From Mariannaea sp. PMI_226 (taxonomy: Eukaryota > Ascomycota > Sordariomycetes > Hypocreales > Nectriaceae), in contig JANFOG010000001.1 of NCBI GenBank assembly GCA_024336345.1, positions 3,162,001 to 3,226,000 of the forward strand: a stretch of 64,000 nt of DNA, given 5' to 3'. Below the pieces are notes generated by a model, which searched no databases, was not told the origin of the DNA, and saw nothing but the letters and a program-made list of their open reading frames with translations. How positions within the stretch are numbered: the first letter of the stretch is position 1; each line of letters opens with the position of its first letter. Of the stretch, positions 10,675 through 23,398 are shown piece after piece. The position numbers and the translations under genes are program-made.

Positions 10675-11943
10675 ATTGGTACAAGCGGAGCTGAGCTGAA
10701 ATTCGTATTTGAGAAGCCGGTACAAAAATGCTGCACAAGTTCCAATTTATAGGAAGGCAGGGGATGAGAGGGAAAGAATGAGAGTCTGGTGCCAGCAGAT
10801 GTGAAGTTCACAAGAAGATATGGCTTATATATGCTCATTCAGTTCACCTCGCAACCCGTTTGGTAAGGCTTAGGAAGGTATATGCTTGACCGTCTAAGCT
10901 TAAGTTAGCTCATGCGGCGTAATTATTAGCGTGAGAGATATTTGCTCGCCGAGGCTAGTTTTATTTGCTCTAGGAAGCAGTAGCTGCACTGGAGAACTGT
11001 CAGTGGCACCGCAAACCTGCCGCTCCGGAAGCCGGGCGGAGTCGGGGCCCGGTGTCAATCTGATGTGGCTGGTGACCGGCCGTGTCAACGTCAATCTCTC
11101 GTGCGGCAAACCGTCAATGCTTGAATTCAGTATCTTCAAAATCTACCTCAAATTTCACAAAAAAATAAAGGCCAAATCACTATTTCGGAACCATTTTCTT
11201 CCAAAGTCACTGCTAGATGAATGCAATGTGCAGATCCCCTCTTCATTATCTAGACGTGGTTCCCAGCTACCTCTCACACCAGACTATGCCTAGATTGGGT
11301 AGAGCAGGATTAGAGGAGATGATAAACTTGCTCAAACGCTCGCATGATCCCTGCGGTTCGAGGGCAAAACTAAGAGCAATTCCAGTTCACGTTGGAGGAA
11401 TTAGCGATTCCGCGGTAATGTATACGAAAACCCTACGGCCCATAGTCGGGCCTGGACTGCCGATATTTGTGGCTTCAAGCAAGGGCAGCATTGGTACAGG
11501 GTGGATAGTGATGTGCCAGGCACATTTGAAGTATGACAGCACATAATATGGCACAGTACTAATGCTAACAGGAGTAATGACAAACGAAGCATTACTTTGG
11601 GGTACTTGATATGGACAGGATAAAAATATGTCAATTCCCCTACAGGTTCTGGATAACGGTGGTCTTAACGACTTTGGAGTAATTCCAGAGCATCCATGAT
11701 GGATATGTTGTCCAGAACCAACCACAGAAAGTTCCTTCCAGATGACATGAACTTGAAACCCCATGACTTCATCTAGAAAACTAGTTCTACCCATATTTTA
11801 AAACTTTATATCCAAAATTTAATCAATCCGATGCACATTGCTGTCTCTGAAGCCATAACTGTTGCCTGATCGCGTAGTCCTAGGACTCTTATTATAAAAT
11901 AATGATTACCTAATCATCGGCTCATCTGAGTACAAATTGGACG
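10675..11943. other. Intergenic, 1.3 kb
   Basis: Upstream region of the X325 gene and of the tRNA. A 135-codon open frame (11387-11794, minus) shows no recognisable motif and is not annotated. The part beyond 11100 is fairly A/T-rich. Confidence 0.5.
10825..10832 (-). promoter_or_regulatory. TATA-like element of the X325 gene
   Basis: The tract ttatatat (plus strand) reads as atatataa on the minus strand, about 155 bases upstream of the X325 start. Its position suits a TATA box with a leader of roughly 100 bases. This is inference from position only. Confidence 0.4.
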
Positions 11944-12039
11944 GCTTCCGTAGCTCAGTTGGTTAGAGCTTCGTACTAATAATATCATTCGATATCATCA
12001 GTAATGCGAAGGTCGCAGGTTCAAGCCCTGCCGGGAGCA
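11944..12039 (+). tRNA. tRNA-Ile (anticodon AAU) with 22-nt intron
   Basis: A full cloverleaf can be drawn. The acceptor stem is GCTTCCG with CGGGAGC and one G-T pair. The D arm is GCTC/GAGC around AGTTGGTTA. The anticodon stem is TCGTA with TGCGA, and the T arm is GCAGG-TTCAAGC-CCTGC, followed by discriminator A. The anticodon loop reads CTAATAA once 22 bases are removed after position 37, giving anticodon AAU. The mature length is 74 nt before CCA. The intron is A/T-rich. T-rich stretches start about 25 bases downstream and could terminate RNA polymerase III. Confidence 0.93.
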
Positions 12040-12538
12040 GAAATGTCTCACGACGCCATCCAATTCTTTTTGTCTTTTGTGAAAGAAATGTTATGTGCCA
12101 CATTTTTTTATCATTCGGGTCGTCAACTAACCATCAATTTGCTGTACATATTCCATAAAATAGTGAGCGGGTCAGAACTGATCTACTCTGTAGTAAGATG
12201 CTCGATAAAACCCTGGCATTCAGCTCTCCATTTCGAGTTGAGTAGTGATTCCATGTGTGTCTGATATACTAAAGACGTCCTAGGAATCTTTCACTATTCG
12301 GTATTAATTGCTCCTTTTCGCACTTGGCGGGTAACATGGGAGTTTTTCAACAATACATGGTTACTGAAGCACGTGACATGACATGGATACAGATAAGATA
12401 ACTATATCGATAACGTTTTCCTTCTGATTCCAACTTCCGAGCATGTTGTTGCCTTGCTTCATCCATTTCTCACCACCTCTTAATAAATAGTCCTGGCAAT
12501 TCTGATCGATTATTCGCTTCTTAAATTTCACAACGAGC
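12040..12538. other. Intergenic between tRNA-Ile and cactin
   Basis: About 500 A/T-rich bases. The first 40 hold T-rich runs that could act as a pol III terminator; the remainder is the presumed cactin promoter. No gene was seen. Confidence 0.5.
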
Positions 12539-14268
12539 ATGGATCCTGGACGTCGGGCTCTAATCGAAAGGCGTAGATCTCCGACAAGAAGGGATATAAC
12601 CTCTCCTCGACGCGATCCCAACTCTCGGATCACCAAGTCTACCCGACCTTCGTCCAAGAACGCTGCAAGATACTTGACCCAAGATGAGCAGTCGCGCCAA
12701 TTTGTCGCCGACGAAGATAAGTTTGTCTTGAAACAGTCGAAAAAGAAGGCCGATATCCGAATTCGAGAAGGTCGTGCGAAACCGATCGACTATTTGGCCT
12801 TTAACTTGAGATACATCGATTCCGACCGCGATGTGTTCGACGATGACGAGGCAGACATTGACATTGACATTCCTGCTCCCGCAGATATTATAAACTCGCT
12901 GGATAGCACTCAAATTGTGGAGCTGGAATCTGAAATAGAGTCCTATCACACACTGGAACTGGAATCAAGGAATCGCGAGTACTGGAAGGCCCTCAAGACA
13001 CTCTGTGCGGATAGGAAGTCAAAGCTAAATCTCCAAGGGAGGGATGAGCGGGTCACTGGCAGCGTCTCTGATGATATCAATAAGATTCTTGCCCCAAAGA
13101 CGCATGAGCAACTCGAGGCCCTGGAGAAGCAGATCAAAGCAAAACTCCAGTCCAACGAAGATATCGACACAGATTACTGGGAACAGCTGCTACGCAGTCT
13201 GCGCGTCTGGAAGGCTCGAGCCAAACTGAACTTGGTGTACGAGGATATCAAGTCAAACAGAATCAAGCAGCTCAGGGAGAGGGATCCTGCAAAAGCAACC
13301 GCACTGCAAGAGGGTCGAGCAACAACTGAGGTATCGCTTACTTCACTCACAGCCACAACAACGGCGGTATCAAAAGGCGAACCACCAAAACCAATCGCTA
13401 CAGCCTCGTCCAGCCGCAGTTTGAACTCAGCCCCACCTGGAACTGCTCGATTTTCTCAAACAGACGATTCTGACTTTTCAAAAGCTACAAAGGCTTTATA
13501 CGATCGTGAGGTTGCCCGAGGTGTCGACGAGAACGAGGAGATTTTCACTGGCGAAGAGGCTGTTGCAAGTACTTCTAAGCCACAGTGGTCGGACAAATAT
13601 AGGCCTCGAAAACCTCGATACTTCAACCGCGTGCAGATGGGATACGATTGGAACAAATATAACCAGACCCACTACGATCACGACAATCCACCGCCAAAGG
13701 TCGTTCAAGGATACAAATTCAACATTTTTTATCCTGAACTTATCGATAAAACGCGAGCGCCAACATTCAAGATCATTCGAGAACATGGAAGAAGACGAGG
13801 AGAGTCATTTGCCGCAGCTGGTGAGGAAGATACGTGCCTCATTCGATTCATTGCGGGGGCTCCGTACGAGGACATTGCATTTCGAATCGTGGATCGAGAG
13901 TGGGATTATAGCGGAAAGAGAGACCGAGGATTCAAGAGTTCTTTCGATAAGGTATGTTCTGGAGCCCATGGTTATTATTGCTCTTTCTTGGACGAATAGA
14001 TATAGTCGGGCAATCGTGGCCCCTCTGTCATTGGGGGAGCACTACCCAGACCAGTCGGCTGCCCTGGCACACATTATCTGAGCCAGCTGCTTACCATCTA
14101 CACTTGACAATTCATGGCTAACCTCTCAACTTGTAGGGCATCTTGCAGCTGCACTTCCAATTCAAAAAGGTATGGGATCCCGTCAATTCTCCATTCCCCG
14201 AATGAGACCAATGCTGTTTTTATTTGAGGTAACTAACACCTTTGGTGTAGGTATTCTACAGGAAGTAG
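12539..14268 (+). CDS. Cactin homolog (spliceosome-associated factor)
   Basis: Cactin is a nuclear protein that acts with the spliceosome; in fission yeast the homolog Cay1 affects telomere-gene splicing. Exons are 12539-13951, 14137-14169 and 14251-14268, giving 487 residues. All junctions are phase 0. The last two exons encode only GILQLHFQFKK and VFYRK, yet they are needed to finish the conserved C-terminus. The N-terminus is basic and Arg/Ser-rich. FVLKQSKKKADIRIREGRAK is the conserved mid-cactin segment. The C-terminal cactin domain contains KPRYFNRVQMGYDWNKYNQT, PPPKVVQGYKFNIFYPELID and APYEDIAFRIVDREWDYS. Acceptors are cttgtag and gtgtag; donors are gtatgt and gtatgg. The family is confidently recognised. 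Confidence 0.92.
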
Positions 14269-16291
14269 GAGAGGACCAACCTTCATTTGTTCACCGCCAG
14301 GATCAAGGTATATGATGCGCGTAGCTGCCTTACCGGGGATGCAGCCTTCTGCATGACATTCAAGCAGACAACGACCTTTCTACTGCATCTAAACGAAGGA
14401 GATGATTGGCATACAGGAAAGCATGCAGAAAAGCATTTATGTGATGGCTCCTGAACAGAAATGTGACCCAGTGTCTGTCTGGATAGCGGTCTCGGTTCAT
14501 AGTTTTCTTTTCTTTTTTTCTTTTTTTCCCTCTGTGAGAACAACTCTACAGCTAATCAGTCTTTGGATCGGCCGCTTTTGTACCACCATCTCTAGCATCA
14601 TCTGCTTCAGTTGCTTGCTTAAGCATGGTTCCTATGACATGTTCTCTACCGTCAGTGGCTCATCCTGCCCTGCACACGACGACTAGGCACACCATCAAGG
14701 GCGTGGTAAGGTCGCGTGCTTCTCTACCAGCGGCCCACAAGACCAAACGAAACTGGTAGATGGAATGAAGCACAGAAAGCACTGCCCATTTCTGGTACTA
14801 TTTCTTCTTGCGTGCTAATACAGGCGAACTGTTTGTGGCTCGGCACGAGGTCCCTTCAAACATCCTTGCGGCGTTTGATTACTGGAGCGACTGATTCCTC
14901 GCAACATAATAGCAAGCGGAACGGAAGATTGTTTCATCTGAATTCGCCTATCACGCTGTGATTATTGTTGTTATTGGAGCCTCATGCCTGCTCTTTCAGG
15001 CCGCTTGGCTGTCGGTGAAGAAGCCTGACGTGTGATGTTATGCCCACCTTTTCAGCAGCGATCCGCAGCCTTGTGCTGATTTACTTGGAGGAGCTCTCGG
15101 CAAGATACTTCCACAGCTCCCATGTGGATTTCAGGGTGACAACGAAGCAGGGCTCTAATGAACGATCGGGTTGGTTGGGCGGAGTTGATTGGTGCGCCGT
15201 GCGATATCGCCTTTGAATGCAGGCTCCCGTTTCCTCACTGTGACTCCGCCCTGAACACAAACGGCCGGACTGCCTTCAAGGATTGCGCGGCCGATTGGCG
15301 AAAATGTAGAAGGCTCCGATGTGACAATACTTTCACCCCAGGATGCCAGATGCTCTTGGATGGGGCCGAGATGAAATATGGCCAGCGGGGGGGAGCGGAA
15401 TACATCAAACGTTGGAAGAGATCCGGGTCGGCCAAGAGAAGACGCCACCCGACGCTTAAACCGCAATGTTGTACGCGCTGGACCGTATATAATTCGTACC
15501 TATACATGCTAAACATATGCAGGTCGTTCCAGACTACTCCACCAGAACACGGGGTGTGTATGCGCAACACTACGGGACATGCCAACTTGGTGTGCCAGGT
15601 ACATACGGCGTATGTATGTACGTACAACGGTTGCAAGCCACCATCCACACAAGTCTGTTCACCAAGTACTCCTCCCGTTTGCACTCCAGAGTATATCCGC
15701 GAACACACACACGCGCACATACACACACATTGGCACTCACGAGGCAAGCTATGATGCTTGTAGGTTTTGATCCACCAACCTTGAAAGGGGGTGTCCTCCG
15801 GGCAGTAACCGTCCCGTTGACTATGAGATGCGGTCGTGTAGGCTTTGCCTTTGCGCACCCCCCTCTTCATCTTTACTATTAGTTTTCGTTTGGCACTGGG
15901 CCCCATCTATGCCTCCAACCATGCTATTGATGATACATTGGGCGAACCCCGTCTACAGGCATCTCATCCCATCTGTTCTCAACGGATGTGTTCTACGTAG
16001 CTTCTTCTCAAACAAGACAGCCCTGTTTTCACATACTGCCTAAAAGAGAGAGCTTGTTCCGCAAGTCAAATATCATCGCTCTCCTTTCTACTCGCTTCCC
16101 TTGTTTCATTGTTGCGATTGTGAATCCCCTGCCATCTCCCGTCACTCCTCTCTCTACTTCTTCCCACTCGGACGTCCATCATTCTTGGCCATTCACTACT
16201 ACACTAGTCGAATCAGTGCTCTTCAGAGTAGACTGCCACGAGACCAATCTGTGCTGCCATCCTAAGCGGTCTCTCTCCCTCTCCACCCGCT
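14269..16291. other. Intergenic, 2.0 kb, upstream of forkhead gene
   Basis: Cactin 3' region followed by a long forkhead promoter/leader. From about 16000 the plus strand becomes C/T-rich, as in other fungal 5' leaders. Open frames around 15155-15906 on both strands have no family features and contain the CA repeat, so I do not call them. Confidence 0.5.
15702..15730 (+). repeat. (CA)n-type microsatellite, interrupted
   Basis: About 29 bases of alternating AC with CG and AT interruptions, in the noncoding region upstream of the forkhead gene. Confidence 0.8.
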
Positions 16292-18159
16292 ATGGATCCA
16301 CCGTTCTCTGAAGGCGAACAGCCTTCCAGCTACACGAACCAACAAATCATTACTGGAGCCGACCAGCAATCAAACTGCTTATCTGAGCTTTCCAACATCA
16401 GTCCTTATTACTCCTCCTCGCCGGTTGCTCAAGAGCTGTCACCGCATCCATCGGATACTAGCTCTTTAACTCCTGCGTCATCAACCTACTACCAACATCA
16501 GCAACAACACTTGCGATCAACCCAGAGTCTAGGTGCGCTTGCTTCCATGGCTTCTGGTCCACAAAACGTCCCGAGAAGCCATCATATTTGGCCATCTCCA
16601 TCTCCAGGTTCGGATGAGCTTGATAACTACTCGAACAACAGCTCTCCTACCTGTGGCAGCAGTCAGCATGGATACCATACCTCGCCGGTCTCACCAAAGA
16701 CGTGGTCATCACCACACCACACTTGCCAACAGACTTCGGATCCCTTCCCACAACTCTATACACAGGACCATTTGAAGCTCCATATGTGTGGTTCGCCATC
16801 AACAAACACTCTTCCCTTTCGCAGTTCCCCAGCCTCGATGTCGCTTGCAAAGTTGGATAAGTGCGCAGATGAAACGGTTTCGTCTCGAGACAGCTCCCTT
16901 ATCTTCCCACACGCTTTGACGAACGGGAACTTCTCTGCAACTTCCTCGCCCGCGGCTCTTGACTTGGATGCAGGTAACTATGCATCCGTTTCCAACAAGA
17001 GTGACGCACCGACAACAAGCGGATTGGCTAGCTCGGCAGATTCGGGGCCGAAACAACTCCACGATCAAGGAAGAACTAACAAAGGGGAGGTTCCATACGC
17101 TCAACTTATCTACCGAGCCTTCATGAGCCGGCCTGGCTACTCCATGACCCTACAAGAGATTTACCAGTGGTTTCGTGAGAACACTGACAGAGCCAAGAGC
17201 GTGGGCAAGGGGTGGCAGAACAGTATCCGCCACAATCTGAGCATGAACGCGGTAAGTGGCCATAAGCATTCCCCTTATCCTATTCAGCGCGTATTTAGAA
17301 TGGCACGGATGAAAGACTATATATAACGTGTTGGGGATGTTGAGTTCACAACTCGAAATGATAGAAAGCGACGAGGCTAACATGAATTTTCATTCTTTCT
17401 TTTATGCAGGCGTTTACCAAGCGAGAACGAAAGTCAAACTCGTCGACTTCAGTTACGATCGTTGGTGACCAGGTTTCGATGCCGGCTATCCATGATCCCA
17501 AGAAATCGACCGAGTGGGTGCTGGCAGACTGGGCCGTTCGAAACGGAGTTCAAAGCACGACGCGATATCGCAAAGGTAACCCCTCGCGGAGTAGAGGGCA
17601 CAATAAACTTGCCAGCCACGGGTTTCAGTACGGATTTCAGTACAATGGAGGCCGAATTTCTCCCAAGGCTGCATCAGGCCGCAAAGGTGGATATGCAGCA
17701 GGTAGAACCAGGCTGCGAGGTCGACACTTCAACCAAGACATGCACCCAGCAGCTGATGTGTCAAATCCTGCACTAGCTCACGGAGGGCTTCCCATAAGCC
17801 CTCTTTCTATTCGACCAATGATGCCGAGCGGGATCTTCTCCTCTTATGGCGATCCTCAGATTGGGATCAAACATGATGGAGTATACTCGCCACTGACACA
17901 GGATACGACAGCCCCAAACCCATCGTTTGGGTTGATGCTCCCAGACCCGAGCTTGACCTCACAACAGGGTACCCCAAGTAATACTGCTATTCAAGATACT
18001 ACTTACTACCAAGGTTCCATGTACAGCCATTTTCCGTACGGTGCCAATGACGTTGCAGGCGTCTTCAACCAACAACAGACCCAGCCCCAGCATTCAACCT
18101 CTGGTCAAGCCTCCCTGGCGGCCGGAGACAACGGGTCCCATTTTGGGACAATGTTCTAG
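16292..18159 (+). CDS. Forkhead (winged-helix) transcription factor
   Basis: DNA-binding nuclear regulator of 569 residues. Exons are 16292-17251 and 17410-18159; the 158-bp intron lies inside the forkhead domain and joins NLSMNA to AFTKRE in phase 0. The domain spans about residues 266-330. It contains PYAQLIYRAFMSRPGYSM, LQEIYQWFRENTDRAK and the recognition-helix segment KGWQNSIRHNLSMNAAF. A further conserved stretch, EWVLADWAVRNGVQSTTRYR, follows. Both flanks are Ser/Pro/Gln-rich and probably disordered activation regions. The start ATG at 16292 follows a C/T-rich leader. The large gene-free flanks (2.0 kb and 5.2 kb) suggest complex regulation. Which forkhead subgroup it belongs to cannot be decided here. 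Confidence 0.92.
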
Positions 18160-20476
18160 GCATTCTAGGACCAGCTTAGCGCCCGGGAGCCACAACGTGA
18201 CATCGTCTACCAGCCGTTCCTCTCAATTCCCGTATCAGATGGAAAGACAATTCAGCAATGGACAGGAAGAAGAAATCGGGCGAAAGGAAGAGAGAAAAGA
18301 ATAGAATGACACGAAAAAAAAAAGAATGAAAAGAACAATGGAAGCAAAAAGAAACAAGGCAGCTTTGAGTGACGCTTTGGAGATTTATCTGGTACTTGCG
18401 CTTTTCTTTCACGGCGAGCAACCCATTGTTAATTCACTGTCACTTTGCTTTTTAACACTCAAGTCGAGTCAGATGCGCCCGCTGGTTCAGGCGTCAGAAA
18501 AGCAACGGCAACGACGGAGCTTTCCTTGAGAGGTACTCATCACAATCACATTTCCCAATGTGCCGACAATACATGCTCTCATATTTGAGCGGTGGAGCAG
18601 GGCCTTCCACGCCCACACGTCGAGGAGAGAATATGTCAGCCGCTGACTAGACTGACTGCTTGAGGTCACATTGTGATAAACAAAGCCTAATCTTGAAGGG
18701 GCAGTGGCGCAAGGGTTGAATTGGTTGGGCGTTATTCAGCAAGGCTAGACAATAAGACTAGCAGCGAACTGTGGCGTCGTCTGTTGGCTCTCAAAGACAT
18801 GAGATATCCAAACTCTTGGGTCGGGGGAACATGAAAGGGACAGTCTCGCTCTGCCCATTTCCCACCGCTCCATTCTCTCTTCCCATTCTCATTCTTCTTT
18901 TGTCTCTCTGTCTCTTTGTCTCTTGTCGTCCGACTCGTAGACTTTTAGGGCCACATGGCAGTGCGACCGTTTCTCTTTCTTCGCAAGGGAGAATGAGTAA
19001 ACGGGATTGAAGGGGAGCTTTACTTATTGGAGGATACACCGGCATGTCCCAGACGCCGGGCATTGGAAACTATTCTTTCATTTTCCTTGTTCTCATTACT
19101 ATTTGTTGCTTGCTATTTTCGCTTCTTGATTTTGTTTTCTATTTTCTTATTTTCTTTGATATTTCTGTTGTATCGGAAAAGCTTGGTTCTGGATTAGAGA
19201 GGAACGGAGGTCATTTTTGAGCTTGCCACAGGGATCCTAATAACCAAAGCATGTGTTTTCTTCCTTTGACTTTGATCTGCGTTTTTGTGTTCGTCTATCC
19301 ATTTCTTGGGGTTGGGCATGGGCTTTGCGCCAGGATGTACAATAGCGGTCAAGGTTATATTGAGCTGAAGGAAAAAATTAAGAAAGCAAGCGACATTATC
19401 ATGCTCGTGTCTTATGCTGGTGTCTCTACTTTGGCTGTCTAAAGCCTTGTTGCTGACTTGGATGAGTTTTTTTGGTAAGGTCTCCTAGAAGGTTAGCTGA
19501 TGTGGACTTTGATCTTCGGTCGTAAAATCTCTACTTGGCCCCCCAAAAATAAAAAAGTCTACATAAACATATCTCAGATATTGTAGAAAGTAGATAGCAG
19601 CCCCCTGAATCTGAATTTGGGTTGGGCGAAGTTCAAGTCACAAGGCAAAGTCCCCTTCTGCCTAGTGGCGAGAGCCAGCCAAACAGATGACCGGCCAAGA
19701 AACATCGAGCTCGCTTATACGGCAGTGTAATTGGGTTCCTTTCTGTCGGGTCGACATGACTTAGCCAACAGGATGCGATCCGTGAAGAGGGGCATGGGAG
19801 GGGTGTGAGGGATATGCATTTTTTTTTTTGAAGTGGGTAGTTGAGGATCACAGTCTCGTTCAGAGTTGGGAAAGGAATCTGGCGATAGTTATAACGTGAA
19901 AAATCTATGAAATGTGAGCCTTGAGCCTAGAGCTTTGCTGCAAACTCGAATGTTGTCGACATCTCAGCCTGGTCTGGCCACACACAACTCTCTTATCAGG
20001 CGGGTGTAGCGCAACAGCGGTAATGAGAGCGCACGGTAGTTACTTGGGGCTCACCCCCTCCTACTGTACCTTTCCGTGATTATTATATGTACGTAATTTT
20101 TTTCCCACCCCGTTTGCTATTGAGCAAAAGGTGCCTTGAACCCGTTAACAACGTGGATATGTCAATTGGTGTGCTGGCCCCCGTCAGGTGTGAGTGGGTT
20201 GCGTGTCTGAGAAATGTATTGGATGTACATACAGTTGTAGGGGCAGGAGGATGTCACATGGGCCGTTTGTAGCTATGAATCGTAGAGTGATTGAAGTATA
20301 ATGGACTTAGTTTATGTGTCAGGCAGGCTGCAAGAGCCTCCAATCAGATACCTACTTGAGGGTTCTGTACATTATCCCACATCGTCCCTCCTTATCTGCC
20401 AAATTATGTTGCCAAGTTAACACTCAACCCAGTACAAGTCTTGTCGTCAGTCCCTTCTGTTCTTCCTTCTGTGTTC

Positions 20477-20479
<3 letters not shown>

Positions 20480-20509
<30 letters not shown>
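20480..20509 (+). repeat. (TG)15 microsatellite
   Basis: Perfect TG dinucleotide repeat of 30 bases in the 5.2-kb interval. It is a Z-DNA-capable tract and probably length-polymorphic. Confidence 0.95.
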
Positions 20510-20510
<1 letters not shown>

Positions 20511-21544
20511 AGGAGTTCAATAGAATAGGCGCTGGATAATAATACGCATCAGGAAATAAGCCGAAGAGAAAACACTAGAGGGGCGTTTCTGGCGGCATAT
20601 GGTCAACAGAGGCCATTAAAACATACAGTATATTGACCCTGATTCCAAGGTGACCAGTTGATACTACAGTAATAACACCGATATGAGATCGGATCGATCG
20701 ACCCAGCTTGAGATCCAACTACCCGGTTGACTAACAGCAACAACAACGACACCCCCGCTCATTTTTCAGTCATGTCACAGTACTACTTACTCTGCACTGG
20801 GTTACGGATAGGGTATATAGCGTGTGATTCGTTTTCTATCACATTTCGCCCACTCATTTCGGGCCTTCCGATTGGATTTCTTGCCATGAGCAAGACCAGC
20901 CATGGTTGAAACCAGTTATGCCACCGCAAACCGGATGGGAACGGGAGTGGAATGAAGTCTAGGCTGGTCTATGCGGGAGCCAACTTACTTTTCTTGCTGT
21001 CGCTATACTCTGATCCACTTCGCCTATGAAGTCGAAGACTCGGTGAATGTTGGCAATGTCTATAAGCGCCCTTCACAATTTGCCAACCAAAATCCCATTG
21101 GGAGGCATCCGATTTGGCACAGCAAGAACCCCCAACTTCTGCTTTTCATTGACGGAATACTGAGCATGAAGTCGAAGAACTTGGTTGGCGCCAATGACCC
21201 CTCCCCCTCCTCTGCTGCTCCGTGTACTTGTAACCAGTCATGGAATACCAGGGTGCAAGGCTTGAGGATCATATCATGACCGTCTGTCCTTGATGATTTC
21301 TAAGTACTAGGTACTAGCCTTGATCACTACTAATTCTGTCAAGCACCGCTCGACTTTCCCACCTGTGAATAAGCCATATTAGCCAGACCCAGGCTTGTTC
21401 AACGTCAAGTTCAAGCCTAGAAAGTGTATATGAAACTGGAAGCTACGGCTTTACCATTTTCACAATGCAAGCCCCCCCAAAGGGCAACAATAATAAAAAC
21501 ATGTGGCGATGGATGCTGGTAATAGTTATCTTGGGTTGTTGGCC

Positions 21545-21558
21545 GGGGGGGGGGGGGG
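21545..21558 (+). repeat. G14 homopolymer
   Basis: Uninterrupted run of 14 G in intergenic DNA, preceded by GGCC. Exact length may be subject to sequencing error. Confidence 0.9.
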
Positions 21559-23398
21559 TTTCCTCTCGGCAGATACCTTCAGTCCCTAGCGTGAGAGGCG
21601 TGCTCTGCGAATTGAACCTTCACCCAATGAATGACGACGCCTCCGTTAGTTTACTCAATTAGCTATTCAAGTTGACTATTGTCTTATACAGCCATCCGGA
21701 TGGAGAAAAGGCCGTTTGAGAACTAGTCCATCATCTAGGGAGCCTGACAGCAGCGCCACGCGGGACTCGGCGACATGTTCCCTGGTTCCCATTGGCCTTC
21801 CAGCTTCGCTTTCTTGGCTTTGGTGATACTATGTAAGTATCTAAGACATATCCTCCTCGCAATCACGTATCACATTTTACGCTGACTCTGTTTCGGGAGA
21901 CCAGCAACAAAAGATCCGAAAGGGACCAGACTCACCGTCTTTCTTTTTACTCTACCCCACCCCGTCAACCTGTTTCAACCTACCGATTCATTATCTCATC
22001 TGGCCCAAGACCCTTGGTGTCGGCGGATACGAGAAGCCACCACGCCAGATATCACATCCATCTCTCCATTTTGAATCGTCTCTGCGTCATGCAGACACGC
22101 ATTGGCACGCTAGGCAATGGATGATGGGAGAAGGGGAAAGAGGCGGAGAAGAAATTGTGGCGTTTTCTTATCTTGTCATTGTCACACAACGAACCCGCAC
22201 CCACCCACAGACTCCCTCCCTCCATCCTTATCTACGTCTTTCTCGTTCTCAAGTTGCAGCACAGCGTCTCCCTCCATGTGATTTTGTCTCTCCACGGACC
22301 AGTCGATGGAACCTCCTCAATGGCGCCACTTGTTGGCCGAACGAGTTAAACTAGCGGCGCTCATGGAATACTCTTGACCTCCGAGCACGAATCGTGCGAT
22401 CGCTATAACCGTGTTAACCTTCTCTTCTTCTCCTTCCTGAAGGAGAAATAATCTGACTGGGCATAATTGCAAATTGCTGGCCTCCCTAGATTGCTGGAAG
22501 TTTGGTGTGCTGGACATCTGAGACTGAACTTGATTTGTATCGAGTGAGAGGCAGGATATCTGGGGGATAACCCCCCTCTTGGCCACCCATAATATATGAA
22601 CCCCTGTCCATCAGGGCAGCCAGACCCCATTCAGGATGCGAGATATGTAATTTTCTCAGAGGGGCGGCATTTTGGACATGAGCGATACAGGAGCAGGATG
22701 AAGGGAATAGCAAAAGAAGGCATCCCAAGGATATCACACGGAACACACGGAACCTGTAGCTATGAAGAATGCGACCCCTAAGCACCCCTATGTACGTACG
22801 CTCCATTTATTACTTTCCGATCGATCGCGGGACTGCACATCCATCCATTGGGCTGTATATGAACTTGCTCAATTATGGAGGTAGATGAGCATCGTGAGCC
22901 TTATCTTCTTTGCCTGGGTACCGTGGATTAGTGCCCCTGTCAGTAAAGAGATTGGCGGTTCCCTCAGTTATGAGCGTCAGTTACAATAATGAGAACGGAC
23001 ATTCCATCGATATGGTATGCTCCTAAAAGATTGTACCGAGAGCTAATAGTATACAATTGATTTACTACAACTGCGGTGCTTACGATTCGTCCCTCGCTCG
23101 GTGTACACAGCACAAACAACGAAACACATAAAAAAAATTCGAGCGAGGCACGATAGGGAATACAACAGGTCAAGTGTAAGGCGAAATGCTAGATACTCAG
23201 GACTCCTGGTGGATTTCAGCTGTCCCTAGATACGAGACTCTTTCCACTTCCATCGTTGGCTGAGTATTTCCTAAACAATTAAACAATATCTTTGAGATAT
23301 GCACAATGTTCCAACCATTTATATCCAATTAGAGGCTATCTCGGCGGCGCTTTCTAGGCTCATTTTTTGACGATATGTAGCAGAGTCCCAATGTCAGA

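Larger units (their letters stand above)
18160..23398. other. Large gene-free interval, 5.2 kb
   Basis: Longest stretch without a recognisable gene. Open frames are short (up to 106 codons) and occur on both strands without family motifs. It contains the forkhead 3' region, a (TG)15 microsatellite, a G14 run and several A/T-rich patches. Noncoding transcripts or distal regulatory DNA are possible but not shown by the sequence. Confidence 0.5.

Noticed and set aside
11387..11794. 135-codon minus-strand frame next to the tRNA
   Set aside because: A/T-rich region, no recognisable domain, composition not clearly coding.
15155..15906. Overlapping open frames on both strands around a CA repeat
   Set aside because: They translate a microsatellite and C/T-rich leader; no conserved segment.
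20005..20070. GC-rich stretch resembling part of a tRNA (gcgggtgtagcgcaac)
   Set aside because: No T-arm and no closing acceptor stem.
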